In this document: piece after piece, positions 45,021-55,039 of the stretch
Numbering within the stretch: position 1 is the stretch's first letter
Layout of the letters: every line of letters starts with the position of its first letter
Program-made: the position numbers and the translations under genes
The notes under the pieces: model-generated
What the model saw: only the letters and a program-made list of their open reading frames with translations
Told to the model about the DNA's origin: nothing
Databases searched by the model: none
Source: Rhodococcus sp. HNM0563
GTDB taxonomy: Bacteria > Actinomycetota > Actinomycetes > Mycobacteriales > Mycobacteriaceae
Length of the DNA stretch: 64,000 bases
NCBI RefSeq assembly: GCF_012726195.1
Contig: NZ_JAASAF010000003.1
Coordinates: forward strand, 372,001 to 436,000
Reading direction: 5' to 3'

Positions 45021-46237
45021 CCGCCGCCGCCCCAGCGGCACCTACCGGGACGGCGGCCGGCCCCTCACCAGTGAAGGGCTGGCTCGCCGTCCTGGCGGTG
45101 ACACTGGGAATCTTCTCCCTCATGACATCCGAACTGCTCCCCGTCGGATTGCTCACTCCCGTCGGCGATGCCCTCGACGTGTCCGAAGGTCGCGCCGGGC
45201 TGATGGTGACAATTCCCGGGCTCGTCGCCGCACTCTCCGCGCCCTTGATCACGGTGGCCGCCGGGCGGATGGACCGCCGGCTCGTCCTGGCTCTGCTGAT
45301 CGGCATGATGGGGGCTGCCAATCTCGCATCGGCCTTCGCAACAGATTTCGCGGTCGTCCTGGCCGCCCGGTTCCTCATCGGGATCAGCGTCGGCGGGTTC
45401 TGGGCGTTGGCCGGGGGCATCGCCCTCCGACTGGTACCGCAGCGACACGTCGTGCGTGCCACCGCCGTGATCTTCAGCGGTGTCGAAGCCGCGTCCGTTC
45501 TCGGGGTGCCCGCCGGCACGTTCCTCGGCGGCCTCAGCAGCTGGCGCACAGCGTTCGGCGCGGTCGGCGTCCTCGGCCTCGTCGCGCTGACGGCCATGCT
45601 TTTCCTGGTGCCCCGGCTACCACCGCAGCGCACCCTCGGCCTCACCGACCTGCCCGCGGTGTTCCGCAACAACGCAGGCGTGCGTGTGGGAATCATGATG
45701 ACGGTCCTGATCATCACCGGCCACTTCACGGCGTACACATTCCTGCGCCCCGTCCTTCAGGGCAGCGGCGTGGACGGCGGATCGATCGGCATGCTGCTTC
45801 TCGCGTTCGGTGTCGCCGGCCTCTGCGGCAATTTCATTGCGGGAGCCCTGGTCGACAGATGGTTGCCACAGACCGCCCTGGGAATCTCGCTCGTCCTCAC
45901 CGTCGCCATGGTCGCGGTCGCGGTCACCGACACCACAGCCGTCTCGGCGGCAGGCATGCTCGCCCTCTGGGGATTGGGCTACGGCGCAGTGCCTGTCACT
46001 CTCCAGACCTGGATGTTCAGGTCGGCTCCGGACGCCGTGGAGGCCGCGAGTTCGCTGTTCGTCTCGGCGTTCAACCTGTCGATCGCAGCGGGTGCTCTGA
46101 TCGGTGGGCTCGTGGTCGATGCGCTGTCGCCGACGAGCGTGCTCTGGATCGGTGGTGTCCTCACCGCACTCACCGTCCTCGTCATCGGAACCTCCGTGCG
46201 GGCCGGGCGTCGTACCCCGTCAGCGCCGGAGCAATGA
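45017..46237 (+). CDS. MFS transporter (DHA1/arabinose-efflux type)
   Basis: 406 aa from a GTG at 45017. Twelve hydrophobic helices; motif A-like '[22 protein letters not shown]' after helix 2 and '[18 protein letters not shown]' in helix 4, as in AraJ/YdhP-type exporters. Co-transcribed with the AhpD-like gene, so it may export a compound sensed by the MocR protein. Its 3' end overlaps the convergent ligase gene by 18 bases. Confidence 0.88.
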   Translation: MTAAAPAAPTGTAAGPSPVKGWLAVLAVTLGIFSLMTSELLPVGLLTPVGDALDVSEGRAGLMVTIPGLVAALSAPLITVAAGRMDRRLVLALLIGMMGAANLASAFATDFAVVLAARFLIGISVGGFWALAGGIALRLVPQRHVVRATAVIFSGVEAASVLGVPAGTFLGGLSSWRTAFGAVGVLGLVALTAMLFLVPRLPPQRTLGLTDLPAVFRNNAGVRVGIMMTVLIITGHFTAYTFLRPVLQGSGVDGGSIGMLLLAFGVAGLCGNFIAGALVDRWLPQTALGISLVLTVAMVAVAVTDTTAVSAAGMLALWGLGYGAVPVTLQTWMFRSAPDAVEAASSLFVSAFNLSIAAGALIGGLVVDALSPTSVLWIGGVLTALTVLVIGTSVRAGRRTPSAPEQ

Positions 46238-47854
46238 TGCCGACGTCCCGCGGCGCAGCTTGCCCGACGACGTCTTCGGGATGTTGCCCGGGCCGAGCAC
46301 TGCAACCGTGCGGGGACGCGCTCCCACCTCCGCACACACCGCATGGACCACCTCGTGCTCGATTCGGCGCACTTCGTCGAGGTCGTCGATGAGGTTGGTC
46401 TCCACCGCCACCGCAAACGATTCCCGCTTCTCGCCGGCATCCAGCCGGATCGCGACGGCATTGCCCGGTCGTACCCCCGCCACACCGCACGCGGCGCGCT
46501 CGATATCGGTGGGATAGATGTTGCGTCCGCCCATGATGATGACGTCCTTCACCCGGCCGCACACGACGACCAGACCTTCTTCGGTGAAGTAGCCGACGTC
46601 GCCGGTATCGAGCCAGCCGTCGCTGTCCTGCGCGGGTACGGGGCCATCGACCGTGACGTATCCGTGTGTGACGGCTTTGCCCCGCAACTGGATGACCCCG
46701 ACCCCTCGGGTAGGGAGTTCCTGCCCGTCGTCACCGACGACTCTGCCTTCGAGACCGGAAACGAGATGCCCCAGCGTCGGCAACCGGCGGGCGTTCGAGT
46801 GGACCGAGGGCACGGCCATCCCGCCCGACTCGAGCAGGTCCGGGTCGACGACATCGAGCACCTGGCCGTGGCCGGGGTCGGGTACCGATACCGCCAGCGT
46901 CGTCTCCGCCATCCCGTAGACCGGGGCAAGCGCCATTGGGTCGAGCCCGAACCGGGCACCCGCCTCGGCGAGAGCGTCCATGGTGTCGGGGTCCACGGGC
47001 TCGGCCCCGTTCCACATCCACTCGATCGACGACAGGTCCACCGCGCCGTCCTCGGCCTGCGCCAGCTTGCGCGCCAACAAAGAGTATGCGAAATTCGGTG
47101 CAGCCGTGACGGTTCCACGATATTTGGTGATGAGGTCCGCCCACAGCATCGGTGTCCGCAGGAAGTCGAGCGGAGTCACCGACACCACCTCGCCGCCCAT
47201 CTGCATCGGGACGCTGAGGAATCCGACCATGCCCATGTCGTGGAACAGTGGCAACCAACTGATCATGACGTCGTCGTCGAGCGAGAACTTGATGCGTTCG
47301 AACATCGCATACGCGTTGACGTAGAAGTTCTCGTGCGTGATCTGCACGGCCTTCGGTGACCCGGTGGAGCCGGAGGTCAGTTGCTGCAGCACGATGTCGG
47401 ATTCTGCGGTGTCGACGGGGTCGATCGGTGTGCCTGCGCGCAGTTCCGAGGTGGTGACCACATCGATGCCCCGCTCACGCAGCAGCGGCTCCGCGATGTC
47501 GAACGGTGCGCCGAGCACCACGACCCTCGCGCCGATCATGCGCAACACGGTCTCGGTGTCTCGCGTCCACCCATCGAGATCGGTGCGCGGGGTGGGCTGG
47601 TGCAGCATCGTGATGCTCGCGCCGCGCATCCACACGCCCTGGCTGATCGGGGCGATGTCGACCGGGAACCCGGCCAGGATCGCGACCGCATCGCCCGGAG
47701 CGACCCCGCTCGCCGCCAGACACCCCGCCATGCACCGTGCCTGCTCGTGGATCTGCATCCAGGTCTGTCGCCGCGGCGAGTCCGGCTCGCCGGTGATCAG
47801 ACCCCGCGTGCTTGCGCGCCCCGTCGCATACATCTCATCAGTGAACCTGCTCAC
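46220..47854 (-). CDS. Acyl-AMP/CoA ligase (Pks16/FadD-like)
   Basis: 544 aa from a GTG at 47854 (GAGGAG 6 bases ahead), the same length I recall for Pks16 (Rv1013) of M. tuberculosis, which is also next to pth. AMP-binding motifs: '[19 protein letters not shown]', '[11 protein letters not shown]', '[10 protein letters not shown]', '[20 protein letters not shown]' and '[10 protein letters not shown]'. The FAAL-like insertion pattern suggests it activates fatty acids as acyl-AMP for transfer to a carrier or CoA. Substrate unknown. Confidence 0.88.
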   Translation of the reverse strand: MSRFTDEMYATGRASTRGLITGEPDSPRRQTWMQIHEQARCMAGCLAASGVAPGDAVAILAGFPVDIAPISQGVWMRGASITMLHQPTPRTDLDGWTRDTETVLRMIGARVVVLGAPFDIAEPLLRERGIDVVTTSELRAGTPIDPVDTAESDIVLQQLTSGSTGSPKAVQITHENFYVNAYAMFERIKFSLDDDVMISWLPLFHDMGMVGFLSVPMQMGGEVVSVTPLDFLRTPMLWADLITKYRGTVTAAPNFAYSLLARKLAQAEDGAVDLSSIEWMWNGAEPVDPDTMDALAEAGARFGLDPMALAPVYGMAETTLAVSVPDPGHGQVLDVVDPDLLESGGMAVPSVHSNARRLPTLGHLVSGLEGRVVGDDGQELPTRGVGVIQLRGKAVTHGYVTVDGPVPAQDSDGWLDTGDVGYFTEEGLVVVCGRVKDVIIMGGRNIYPTDIERAACGVAGVRPGNAVAIRLDAGEKRESFAVAVETNLIDDLDEVRRIEHEVVHAVCAEVGARPRTVAVLGPGNIPKTSSGKLRRGTSASLLRR

Positions 47855-48058
47855 GAACACTCCTCGTTCCGATGCGCACGGGCCTTCCCGTGCCGAAATC
47901 CCGGCCCTACGAATCAGCGTGGCCCGAAAATGAGCGATCGGAAGCGTCCCCGGGGAAACGTGATCGAATCTGCGGGAAAACGACACCGAATCGCCTAGTA
48001 ACATGGAGGAGTTGCCTGCGATAGAACACCGACCAAAAAGTTTCGAGAGGTTTCCGCG

Positions 48059-49753
48059 TTGAGTACCCCGCCCGCCTCCGCCAGCGAATCCACCAACGCC
48101 GCGAAGCCCCCTTCGTCGAACGAAGTCCGTTCCGAAGCGCTGCGACGGCGCACATTCGCCGTCATCTCCCATCCGGACGCCGGTAAGTCCACTCTCACCG
48201 AGGCCCTCGCGCTGCACGCGAAGGTCATCTCGGAGGCCGGCGCCGTCCACGGCAAGGCCGGCCGCAAGTCCACCGTGTCCGACTGGATGGAGATGGAGAA
48301 GGCCCGAGGCATCTCCGTCAGCTCCACCGCGCTGCAGTTCAACTACTCGTCCTCCGAGGCTCCGGAGTCGGAGGACGGTGTCGACACCGTCAACGTCATC
48401 AACCTCGTCGACACCCCCGGCCACTCCGACTTCTCCGAGGACACCTACCGCGTGCTCACCGCGGTCGACGCGGCCGTGATGCTCATCGACGCCGCGAAAG
48501 GCCTCGAGCCGCAGACGTTGAAGCTGTTCCAGGTATGCCGCCACCGCGGCATCCCGGTGATCACGGTGATCAACAAGTGGGACCGCCCCGGTCAGACGCC
48601 ACTCGAACTGCTCGACGAGATCAGCGAACGGATCGGGCTCACCCCCACCCCGCTGTTCTGGCCGGTCGGCATCGCGGGTGACTTCCGCGGACTCTTGCGT
48701 CGCGGTCTCGACGAGCATGCAGGCGAAGCCGTCGAATACATCAAGTTCACGCGCACCGCAGGTGGCGCGAAGATCGCACCCGAGGAGCACCTGACCCCCG
48801 AGGTCGCGCTCGAGCGCGAAGGCGACACCTGGACCGAGGCAGCCGAGGAATCCGAACTACTGTCGGCGAGCGGGCAGGATCACGACCAGGAACTGTTCCT
48901 GGGAGGTCAGACGTCGCCGGTGATCTTCGCTTCCGCCATGCTCAACTTCGGCGTCCGTCAGATCCTCGACACGCTCGTCGCGCTGGCCCCGCCGCCGCGG
49001 GCACGCCTGGCGATCGACGACACTCCCCGCGACGTCGACGACCCGTTCAGTGCCGTGGTGTTCAAAGTGCAGGCCGGAATGGACACCGCGCACCGCGATC
49101 GTCTCGCGTTCATGCGCGTCGTCTCGGGCGTCTTCGAGCGCGGGATGGTCGTCACCCATGCCCAGACCGGCAAACCGTTCGCGACGAAGTACGCACTGAC
49201 CGTGTTCGGGCGCGAACGCACTACCGTCGAGAATGCCTATCCGGGCGACGTGGTGGGCCTGGTCAACGCCACGGCCCTCGCGCCCGGCCACACCCTGTTC
49301 GTCGACAAGAAGGTCGAGTTCCCGCCCATCCCGTCGTTCGCACCCGAGCACTTCGCGATCCTGCGGGCCGAGAGCGCCTCGAAGTACAAGCAGTTCCGTA
49401 AGGCCGTCGATCAGCTCGATTCCGAAGGCGTCGTGCAGATCCTCCGCAACGACATCCGCGGCGATGCGTCGCCGGTGATGGCGGCCGTCGGCCCCATGCA
49501 GTTCGAGGTGGTCGCGGCGCGAATGAAGGCCGAGTACAACGTCGACCCGAAGATCGAGCCGCTCGGATACGCGCTGGCCCGCCGCACCGATGCGGAGTCG
49601 ACCACCGAGCTCAACCGTCAGCGCGGTGTCGAGGTGTTCGAGCGGTCCGACGGTGTGTTGCTGGCACTCGTCAGCGACAAATGGCGGCTGCAGTACATCC
49701 AGAAGGAGCTTCCCGAACTCACCCTCGAGCCCTTGGTCGCTGCGACGGACTGA
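48059..49753 (+). CDS. prfC: Peptide chain release factor 3
   Basis: 564 aa from a TTG at 48059 with GAGAGGT 7 bases ahead. GTPase motifs: '[12 protein letters not shown]' (G1), '[14 protein letters not shown]' (G3) and 'NKWDR' (G4), with the RF3-type '[21 protein letters not shown]' switch region. A 25-residue Ser/Pro/Ala leader precedes the domain. It recycles RF1/RF2 from the ribosome. Confidence 0.96.
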   Translation: MSTPPASASESTNAAKPPSSNEVRSEALRRRTFAVISHPDAGKSTLTEALALHAKVISEAGAVHGKAGRKSTVSDWMEMEKARGISVSSTALQFNYSSSEAPESEDGVDTVNVINLVDTPGHSDFSEDTYRVLTAVDAAVMLIDAAKGLEPQTLKLFQVCRHRGIPVITVINKWDRPGQTPLELLDEISERIGLTPTPLFWPVGIAGDFRGLLRRGLDEHAGEAVEYIKFTRTAGGAKIAPEEHLTPEVALEREGDTWTEAAEESELLSASGQDHDQELFLGGQTSPVIFASAMLNFGVRQILDTLVALAPPPRARLAIDDTPRDVDDPFSAVVFKVQAGMDTAHRDRLAFMRVVSGVFERGMVVTHAQTGKPFATKYALTVFGRERTTVENAYPGDVVGLVNATALAPGHTLFVDKKVEFPPIPSFAPEHFAILRAESASKYKQFRKAVDQLDSEGVVQILRNDIRGDASPVMAAVGPMQFEVVAARMKAEYNVDPKIEPLGYALARRTDAESTTELNRQRGVEVFERSDGVLLALVSDKWRLQYIQKELPELTLEPLVAATD

Positions 49754-49858
49754 TCCCGAAAACAGCAGATACCGGACATACGGGGTGACGCGGACACCCT
49801 TCGGCTGGTAATTTGCTGCCGTCGAGCACGCGCGCTCGGGTGATTTCAGGAGCTTGTC

Positions 49859-50470
49859 ATGAACGACGACGATGCACCGTCCGTGCCGTCGGGTGAACTA
49901 CCCGACCCCGGCACGACGGAGTCCAGCACCGCCGAGGCCGGTCATACCCGGTCGGGTGAGCGGTCGAAGGGCCCGAAGCGGTCGGGCACCTTCGTCTACC
50001 CGCTGCCGAGCACGCCGCTCCCGAACAGTACGCCGATGACAGTGCTCACCACGGGTGTGCACGCGATCGACCGCAACCCGGCCGGCGGGGTGGGCGCCGG
50101 AACCACGAACGAAGGGACGTCCTCGGTGACGAGCACCAGCACCAATGGCAGCACGACCGGCACCAACGGCTCGACCGCCGATACCTCTGCCGCGTCGAGC
50201 ACACTCGGCACTGCTTCGAAGTCCGGCGTGCCCGCCCGCCGCAATTCGATGGGTGTCGCGTCGGTACGGATCGCGGCGCGTCTGGCCCAGGGCGAACTCG
50301 GTTCACGGTCGTCCCACGGCATCGACCCGACGATCGACAATGACGAGTTGCTGCAGCTACTCGGTGAATACCTCGTGGCGGGCGGGCTCGAGAAGCCCGA
50401 GATCCACGCGATGCTCGGTGGTCAGCCGATCGTGGTCGATCTGCAATCTCCGCACCGCTTCACCCGCTGA
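49859..50470 (+). CDS. Hypothetical protein with a long Ser/Thr/Gly low-complexity segment
   Basis: 203 aa with AGGAG 7 bases before the ATG. Residues about 1-45 are acidic/polar; 75-125 are almost only S, T, G, N and A; the C-terminal 70 residues ('RIAARLAQGELGSRSSHGIDPTIDNDELLQLLGEYLVAGGLEKPEIHAML') look folded and helical. No signal peptide. No family recognised. Confidence 0.65.
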   Translation: MNDDDAPSVPSGELPDPGTTESSTAEAGHTRSGERSKGPKRSGTFVYPLPSTPLPNSTPMTVLTTGVHAIDRNPAGGVGAGTTNEGTSSVTSTSTNGSTTGTNGSTADTSAASSTLGTASKSGVPARRNSMGVASVRIAARLAQGELGSRSSHGIDPTIDNDELLQLLGEYLVAGGLEKPEIHAMLGGQPIVVDLQSPHRFTR

Positions 50471-50527
50471 ATCACTCGGGACACCGAATCACTAGGGACT
50501 CCGAAACGTTCGGGACCGCTCCATCGC

Positions 50528-51565
50528 TCAGCCGAACAATGCGGCGATGGTCGCCGGATCGACCTCCTCGACCCGAGGGGGCGACCATCGCGGTGAGCGG
50601 TCCTTGTCGACGAGCACAGCGCGCACCCCTTCGACGAAATCGGGGACCGCGCTGATCCGCACCGCCACCTCGAGCTCGCGCGCCAAGCACTCCTCGAGTG
50701 TGCTTTCGGCGCCGCGGCGCAACAACTCCACGGTGGCACGCACGCTGGTCGGCGACGCGGCACGGAGGGCCGCATGCGTCCGCTCGGCCCATTCCGGATC
50801 GATCTCCGCGTCGGTGGCCGCGAGCCGGTCCAGCATCTCGTCGACCGTTCCGTCTCCGAACACCGTCTCGATATCGGCGAAGCGTTTCTCCAGTTCGGAT
50901 TCGGGTGCGGGAGAGACGAATTCGTCGAGAGCCGCCTGCCAGTCGCCCGCGCGGATACGATCGACAAGATCATCAACGCGGTCGCGGGGCACGAAATGGG
51001 TGGCCAGACCCACCGCGAGCGCGTCGCCTGCGCCGATGCGGGCCCCCGTCACGCCGAGGTACATTCCGACGGCGTCGCAGCGCACGGCGGTGCCCCGCAA
51101 ACGGGGGAGAAAATGGCTCGACCCGACATCCGGGATGAAGCCGAGCGCTGTCTCGGGCATCGCGAACGACGCCCTCTCCGTCACCACCCGCACCGCGCCG
51201 TGCACCGAGATCCCGAGCCCACCGCCCAAGGTGACACCGTCCAGAACCGCGAGATACGGCTTCGGGTAGGTGGCTACGAGTTCGTCGAGCCGATACTCGG
51301 CGGCGAAGGATTCCCGCACTGCATCGAAGGCGCCCGACAGCACCGCATCGCGAGCAGGTTTGATGTCGCCGCCCGCGCAGAAGGCCCGATCGGACCGGCT
51401 CGTGACGAGCACGGCCGTGACGGACGGGTCGGTGCGCCACTGCAGCAGCGCAGCATGCATGTCCCGGATCATCGACGGGTTCAGCGCGTTGAGCGCTTCG
51501 GGCCGGTCGAGTTGCACCTCACCGACACCGTTGGCAACTCGCGTGCGGATGAACGACTCTTTCAC
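50528..51565 (-). CDS. 3-hydroxyisobutyryl-CoA hydrolase-like enoyl-CoA hydratase-family protein
   Basis: 345 aa, the length of HIBYL-CoA hydrolases rather than the 260 aa of simple enoyl-CoA hydratases. 'RPEALNALNPSMIRDMHAALLQW', 'RAFCAGGDIK' (oxyanion hole) and 'LDGVTLGGGLGISVHGAVRVVTERASFAMPETALGFIPDVGSSHFLPRL' carry the catalytic Glu and Asp. It probably acts in valine breakdown. Confidence 0.88.
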   Translation of the reverse strand: MKESFIRTRVANGVGEVQLDRPEALNALNPSMIRDMHAALLQWRTDPSVTAVLVTSRSDRAFCAGGDIKPARDAVLSGAFDAVRESFAAEYRLDELVATYPKPYLAVLDGVTLGGGLGISVHGAVRVVTERASFAMPETALGFIPDVGSSHFLPRLRGTAVRCDAVGMYLGVTGARIGAGDALAVGLATHFVPRDRVDDLVDRIRAGDWQAALDEFVSPAPESELEKRFADIETVFGDGTVDEMLDRLAATDAEIDPEWAERTHAALRAASPTSVRATVELLRRGAESTLEECLARELEVAVRISAVPDFVEGVRAVLVDKDRSPRWSPPRVEEVDPATIAALFG

Positions 51566-51619
51566 GGGCGGGAGCCTACCGGGCGCATGTGACAGACGTG
51601 AGGTACGGCACCGCCGACG

Positions 51620-52051
51620 TCAGGGTTCACCTATCGGATCTCCGGTCAGCGGACCGACGAGCATCCACCGATGCCCGAACGGGTCGATCAATGTGGCGTT
51701 GCGGTGACCGTGGTTCTCCGAGATCCACCGCTCGACCCTGCCTCCGGCTGCGCGGGCGCGCTCGAGAACGGTGTCGGTGTCGACGACCGGAAGCATCAAG
51801 CTCACCGATGTGGCTCCCCCGGCCGGTGCGGTCAGGCCCATTTCCGGGAACTCCTCGGCAAGATAGACCATCCCGGTCGGGAATCCGAGTTCGGCGTGGC
51901 CGAGCCTGCCGTCGTCCATGAAGATCGGCTCGCCATGCAGCGTTGCGCCGAACGCGCTTACATACCAGTCGATTGCGTCGCGGCCGTGCCCCACCGTGAG
52001 ATACGGGATCGCGCCTGCCGGGGGAAACAGCGTCTCGTCCTGGGTTGCCAT
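51620..52051 (-). CDS. VOC/glyoxalase-fold protein
   Basis: 143 aa from the ATG at 52051, with AGGAG eight bases ahead; the ATG at 52057 is too close to it. 'PYLTVGHGRDAIDWYVSAFGATLHGEPIFMDDGRLGHAELGFPTGMVYLAEEFPEMG' and 'ATLIDPFGHRWMLVGP' follow the pattern of PhnB/glyoxalase-like VOC proteins. The usual E/H metal ligands are only partly present. Function unknown. Confidence 0.8.
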   Translation of the reverse strand: MATQDETLFPPAGAIPYLTVGHGRDAIDWYVSAFGATLHGEPIFMDDGRLGHAELGFPTGMVYLAEEFPEMGLTAPAGGATSVSLMLPVVDTDTVLERARAAGGRVERWISENHGHRNATLIDPFGHRWMLVGPLTGDPIGEP

Positions 52052-52091
52052 GGACATCTCTCCTTTCGAACGTCGCACCGCCTCCGGCGAT

Positions 52092-52577
52092 TCAGGACGC
52101 GCGCGGAGGCTGCTGGAGCATTGCCCATTTGTTGCTGCTGAGTCGGAACGACGGCATGTCCGCGAGAGAAACGACCGTCTCCCAATTGCGTTCGTATCCT
52201 GTGTGCACGATCCGCCAGGCACCGTCGTCACACCGGACGTACCGATCGTGGTAGTACGCCGACCCCCGCAGAATCATGCCGTCTTCCGGAACGATGACGG
52301 TGTCTGCGAGCAGCCAGGTCCCCGTTGCTGTTCGGCCGCCCTCATCGATCCGGATCTCGGGGTGGCTGCAGTGGTGTTCCGTGACCATGTGGAGGCCGAG
52401 CGTGTTCTCGAGAAAGTTGATGAAGACCTCGCGAGATTCGAAACTGAGATGTTCGCCGTACACCGCGGTGGCCTCGGGTACGAGAGTGTCGGCGAGCTCC
52501 TCCCAGTTCTTGGTATCGAGATTTCGCGCGTAGCGATACTTGACCTGCGCGATCTGCTCCATTGCCTCCAGATCCAT
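52092..52577 (-). CDS. SnoaL/NTF2-like protein
   Basis: 161 aa from the ATG at 52577 (GGGAG eight bases ahead). 'IAQVKYRYARNLDTKNWEELADTLVPEATAVYG' and 'SEIRI..GRTATGTWLLADTVI...GSAYYHDRYVRCDDGAWRIVHTGYER' give the cone-shaped SnoaL-like fold used in small hydrolases, cyclases and isomerases. No assignable catalytic set. Confidence 0.8.
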   Translation of the reverse strand: MDLEAMEQIAQVKYRYARNLDTKNWEELADTLVPEATAVYGEHLSFESREVFINFLENTLGLHMVTEHHCSHPEIRIDEGGRTATGTWLLADTVIVPEDGMILRGSAYYHDRYVRCDDGAWRIVHTGYERNWETVVSLADMPSFRLSSNKWAMLQQPPRAS

Positions 52578-52668
52578 CGCTGATCTCCCATCACCGTGTA
52601 CCTGTTGCAAGGCTATCCCGGATCACGGCCGGACGATGTCCGAATGAAAGACCCGCCGGTCAGCTCTA

Positions 52669-53319
52669 TTACAGTTCGATTACGCTCTGGCTCTTGTGTT
52701 TCGGATCGGACACCGTCCCGGCACCGTGCAGCGCTCCGACGACCGCCTCGACGATGCGGTCCGCGTACGCGTCGTCGTCGCTCGGCGCGGGGTCGGAGAG
52801 CCCGAACAGTGCGTGACTGAGTACCGCCCCGGTCACGATCTCGAGCAGGAGCGTTACGGAGGTTCCAGGATCGAGTTCACCGCGTTCGACCGCACGATGC
52901 ACGATGGTGCGCGCAGCGAGGATCCGGCTGCGATTGAGCGTCCGGGCCAGATGGGCGAGCAACTCCGGATTGACTCGCGAGTCGAGCGCCACGCGCAGAC
53001 TGACGAGGCCGGATGGCGTGCGGTACCCGTGCAGGAGTTGTCGCGCGAGTTCGGTCAGATCGGAACGCAGCGCGCCGGTATCGATCGGGACCGGCAGTGG
53101 GCTGCGGGCCTCGAGCGCCTGGACAAGAAGGTCGTCCTTGGTATCCCACCGCCGGTACAGCGCGGCCCGCCCTACACGGGCCCTGCGTCCCACGGCGTCG
53201 AGGGTGAAGCCGCGCCAACTGGTTTCGGCATACACCTCGAGCACGGCATCGAAGACTCGGTCCTCGAGGTCGGCGTCGCGTGGCCTACCTCGGCGACGAG
53301 GAGTGGGGGTATCGGTCAC
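52669..53319 (-). CDS. TetR-family regulator facing the thiolase-like gene
   Basis: 216 aa from a GTG at 53319 (VTDTPTPRRRGRPRD); the frame is open to 53340. HTH: 'LEDRVFDAVLEVYAETSWRGFTLDAVGRRARVGRAALYRRWDTKDDLLVQAL'. The 92-base gap to the divergent thiolase-like gene holds a 23-base palindrome, its likely operator. Confidence 0.85.
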   Translation of the reverse strand: MTDTPTPRRRGRPRDADLEDRVFDAVLEVYAETSWRGFTLDAVGRRARVGRAALYRRWDTKDDLLVQALEARSPLPVPIDTGALRSDLTELARQLLHGYRTPSGLVSLRVALDSRVNPELLAHLARTLNRSRILAARTIVHRAVERGELDPGTSVTLLLEIVTGAVLSHALFGLSDPAPSDDDAYADRIVEAVVGALHGAGTVSDPKHKSQSVIEL

Positions 53320-53348
53320 GCGATGAGTGTGCCAGACCACACCTCGAT

Positions 53349-53371
53349 ATACAGACTGAATCAGTCCGTAT
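53349..53371. promoter_or_regulatory. 23-bp near-perfect palindrome, probable TetR operator
   Basis: ATAC (53349-53352) pairs with GTAT (53368-53371) and GACTGA (53354-53359) with TCAGTC (53361-53366) around a central A, with one mismatched pair. It sits 30 bases from the TetR start and 41 bases from the thiolase-like start, ideally placed to repress both promoters. Confidence 0.75.
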
Positions 53372-53411
53372 TACGCTCGGAGTGCCATCCCCGACGACCA
53401 CGAGGCCCTCG

Positions 53412-54947
53412 ATGACAGACCCTGCACGGACTGAGCCCGCACGTACACCGGTCGTGATCGGAGTCGGCGACCTGCGATCAGGACGCGCCGGCGCACCCGC
53501 CGACCCCAGGGAACCACTCGACCTGATCGTCGAGGCGACCCGTGCCGCGCTGGCCGACACCGGCGCCGCGGACGAGCTCGCCTCCCGCATCGACACCGTC
53601 CGCGCCGTGAAGACCGCGAGCTGGTCGTACGACGACCTGCCCGGGCTACTCGCCGAACGCATCGGCGCCACCCCCGAGCGCACGTCGACGACCCCGATCG
53701 GCGGCCACTGGCCGGCCGCGCAGCTCGACCGGATCGCATACGACATCGCGACCGGCACCAGCTCCGTCGCGCTGCTCGTCGGGGGCGAGGCGCAGGCCTC
53801 CGTCAGCAATGCGCTGGGGGCCGGAACCGACCCGGCCGCACTCGGCTGGGTCACCGCCCCCGGCGGCCCCCCGGCATTCGATCCGGACGACCTGGGCAGC
53901 GCCGCGATGCAGCGCGCCGCGATGGTGGTCCCCACCCGCGTGTACCCGCTGTTCGAGAACCGGCTCAGTCACCGGCTCGGGCACTCCCGCGAGACGTCGA
54001 TCGAGTGGTCCGCGGAGCTCTACGGCAGGTTCTCCGAGATCGCGGCGGAGAACCCGGCCTCGTGGAATCCGAACGTGCGTACCTCCGAGGACATCCGCAC
54101 CGTCGGTCCGAAGAACCGCGCGGTGACCGATCCCTATCCCCTGCTGATGAATGCGATGCCGTTCGTCGACCAGGCCGCGGCCGTCGTCGTGACCTCACTC
54201 GCGACAGCACGTGAACTCGGGGTCGCCGACGACCGGATTCTCTATGTCTGGGGCGGCGCTGGTGCGACCGAACCGACGGACGTGCTCTCCCGCGCCGATT
54301 TCGGCCATTCCGCAGCGCTCGCCGACGCGCTCCGTCGCACGCTCGACCGCGCAGACCTCCGCGCAAGCGACTTCGACATCATCGATGCCTACAGTTGCTT
54401 CCCGGTGGTGCCCAAGCTGCTCGTCGAGCACCTCGGGCTCCCGCGTGACACCGTCCCGACCGTCACCGGCGGCCATTCGTTCTTCGGTGGGCCACTCAAC
54501 AGCTACACGCTGCATTCGATCGTCGCGGTCGCGCGTCGACTGCGCACCGACTGCGAGCTCGCTCTCGTGCACGGCAACGGCGGGTACCTCACCTACCAGC
54601 ATGTCGTGGTGCTCGGATGCACACCGCACACCGACGGATACATCGGCGATCCCGAGCCGGTCCTGTTGCCCGCGTCCGAGACCGAGCCTGCGCTCGATTA
54701 CTCGGGTGAGATCGAGATCATCACGGCCACTGCAGAATTCGGCCGCGATGGCACCCCGGCCATCGGGTTCCTCATCGGCACGACCCCCGACGGCCGACGC
54801 GTGTCGGGGCACACCGACGCCGCCGGTGCGCAGATCCTCGCCGCAGGCGCCGACATCATCGGTACCACTGTGCACGTCGTCGACCGCGGCGGCATAGTGA
54901 TCCTCACTCCGACTACCGCCCCGATGACAGAGACGTTCACGACGTAG
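53412..54947 (+). CDS. Thiolase-like (SCP2/acetyl-CoA acetyltransferase-like) protein without the catalytic cysteine
   Basis: 511 aa from the ATG at 53412. The fold pattern is thiolase-like: 'VVIGVGDLRS', 'ATGTSSVALLVGGEAQAS', 'DIIDAYSCFPVVPKLLVEHLGLPRDTVPTVTGGHSFFGGPLNSYTLHSIV' with the conserved His, and 'VHGNGGYLTYQHVVVLG' where the second Cys is replaced. The N-terminal nucleophile site reads 'PIGGHWPAAQL', with no cysteine. Similar proteins (Rv1867-like) have an extra C-terminal beta domain, as here. Activity is uncertain; lipid binding or a different reaction is possible. Confidence 0.75.
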   Translation: MTDPARTEPARTPVVIGVGDLRSGRAGAPADPREPLDLIVEATRAALADTGAADELASRIDTVRAVKTASWSYDDLPGLLAERIGATPERTSTTPIGGHWPAAQLDRIAYDIATGTSSVALLVGGEAQASVSNALGAGTDPAALGWVTAPGGPPAFDPDDLGSAAMQRAAMVVPTRVYPLFENRLSHRLGHSRETSIEWSAELYGRFSEIAAENPASWNPNVRTSEDIRTVGPKNRAVTDPYPLLMNAMPFVDQAAAVVVTSLATARELGVADDRILYVWGGAGATEPTDVLSRADFGHSAALADALRRTLDRADLRASDFDIIDAYSCFPVVPKLLVEHLGLPRDTVPTVTGGHSFFGGPLNSYTLHSIVAVARRLRTDCELALVHGNGGYLTYQHVVVLGCTPHTDGYIGDPEPVLLPASETEPALDYSGEIEIITATAEFGRDGTPAIGFLIGTTPDGRRVSGHTDAAGAQILAAGADIIGTTVHVVDRGGIVILTPTTAPMTETFTT

Positions 54948-54951
54948 GGCC

Positions 54952-54981
54952 CGACGTGAGATGACGTGCCTCGTCACGTCG
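54952..54981. terminator. Inverted repeat after the thiolase-like gene
   Basis: CGACGTGA (54952-54959) and TCACGTCG (54974-54981) form an 8-bp stem; an alternative stem GACGTG/CACGTC (54963-54968/54975-54980) competes. It is 4 bases after the stop and 58 bases before the next start. No T run. Confidence 0.45.
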
Positions 54982-55039
54982 CGGAGCGTCGAGGCCGAAG
55001 CCCACTGCGCGCGACCGGTCACGCGATAGCCTCGACTTT

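Noticed and set aside
47947-47956. Ten-base palindrome TCCCCGGGGA between the ligase gene and prfC
   Set aside because: Expected by chance in GC-rich DNA; no second copy or matching regulator.
52630-52642. CGGAC-GAT-GTCCG repeat upstream of the SnoaL-like gene
   Set aside because: Short stem in GC-rich sequence with no supporting context; could be an operator but nothing decides it.
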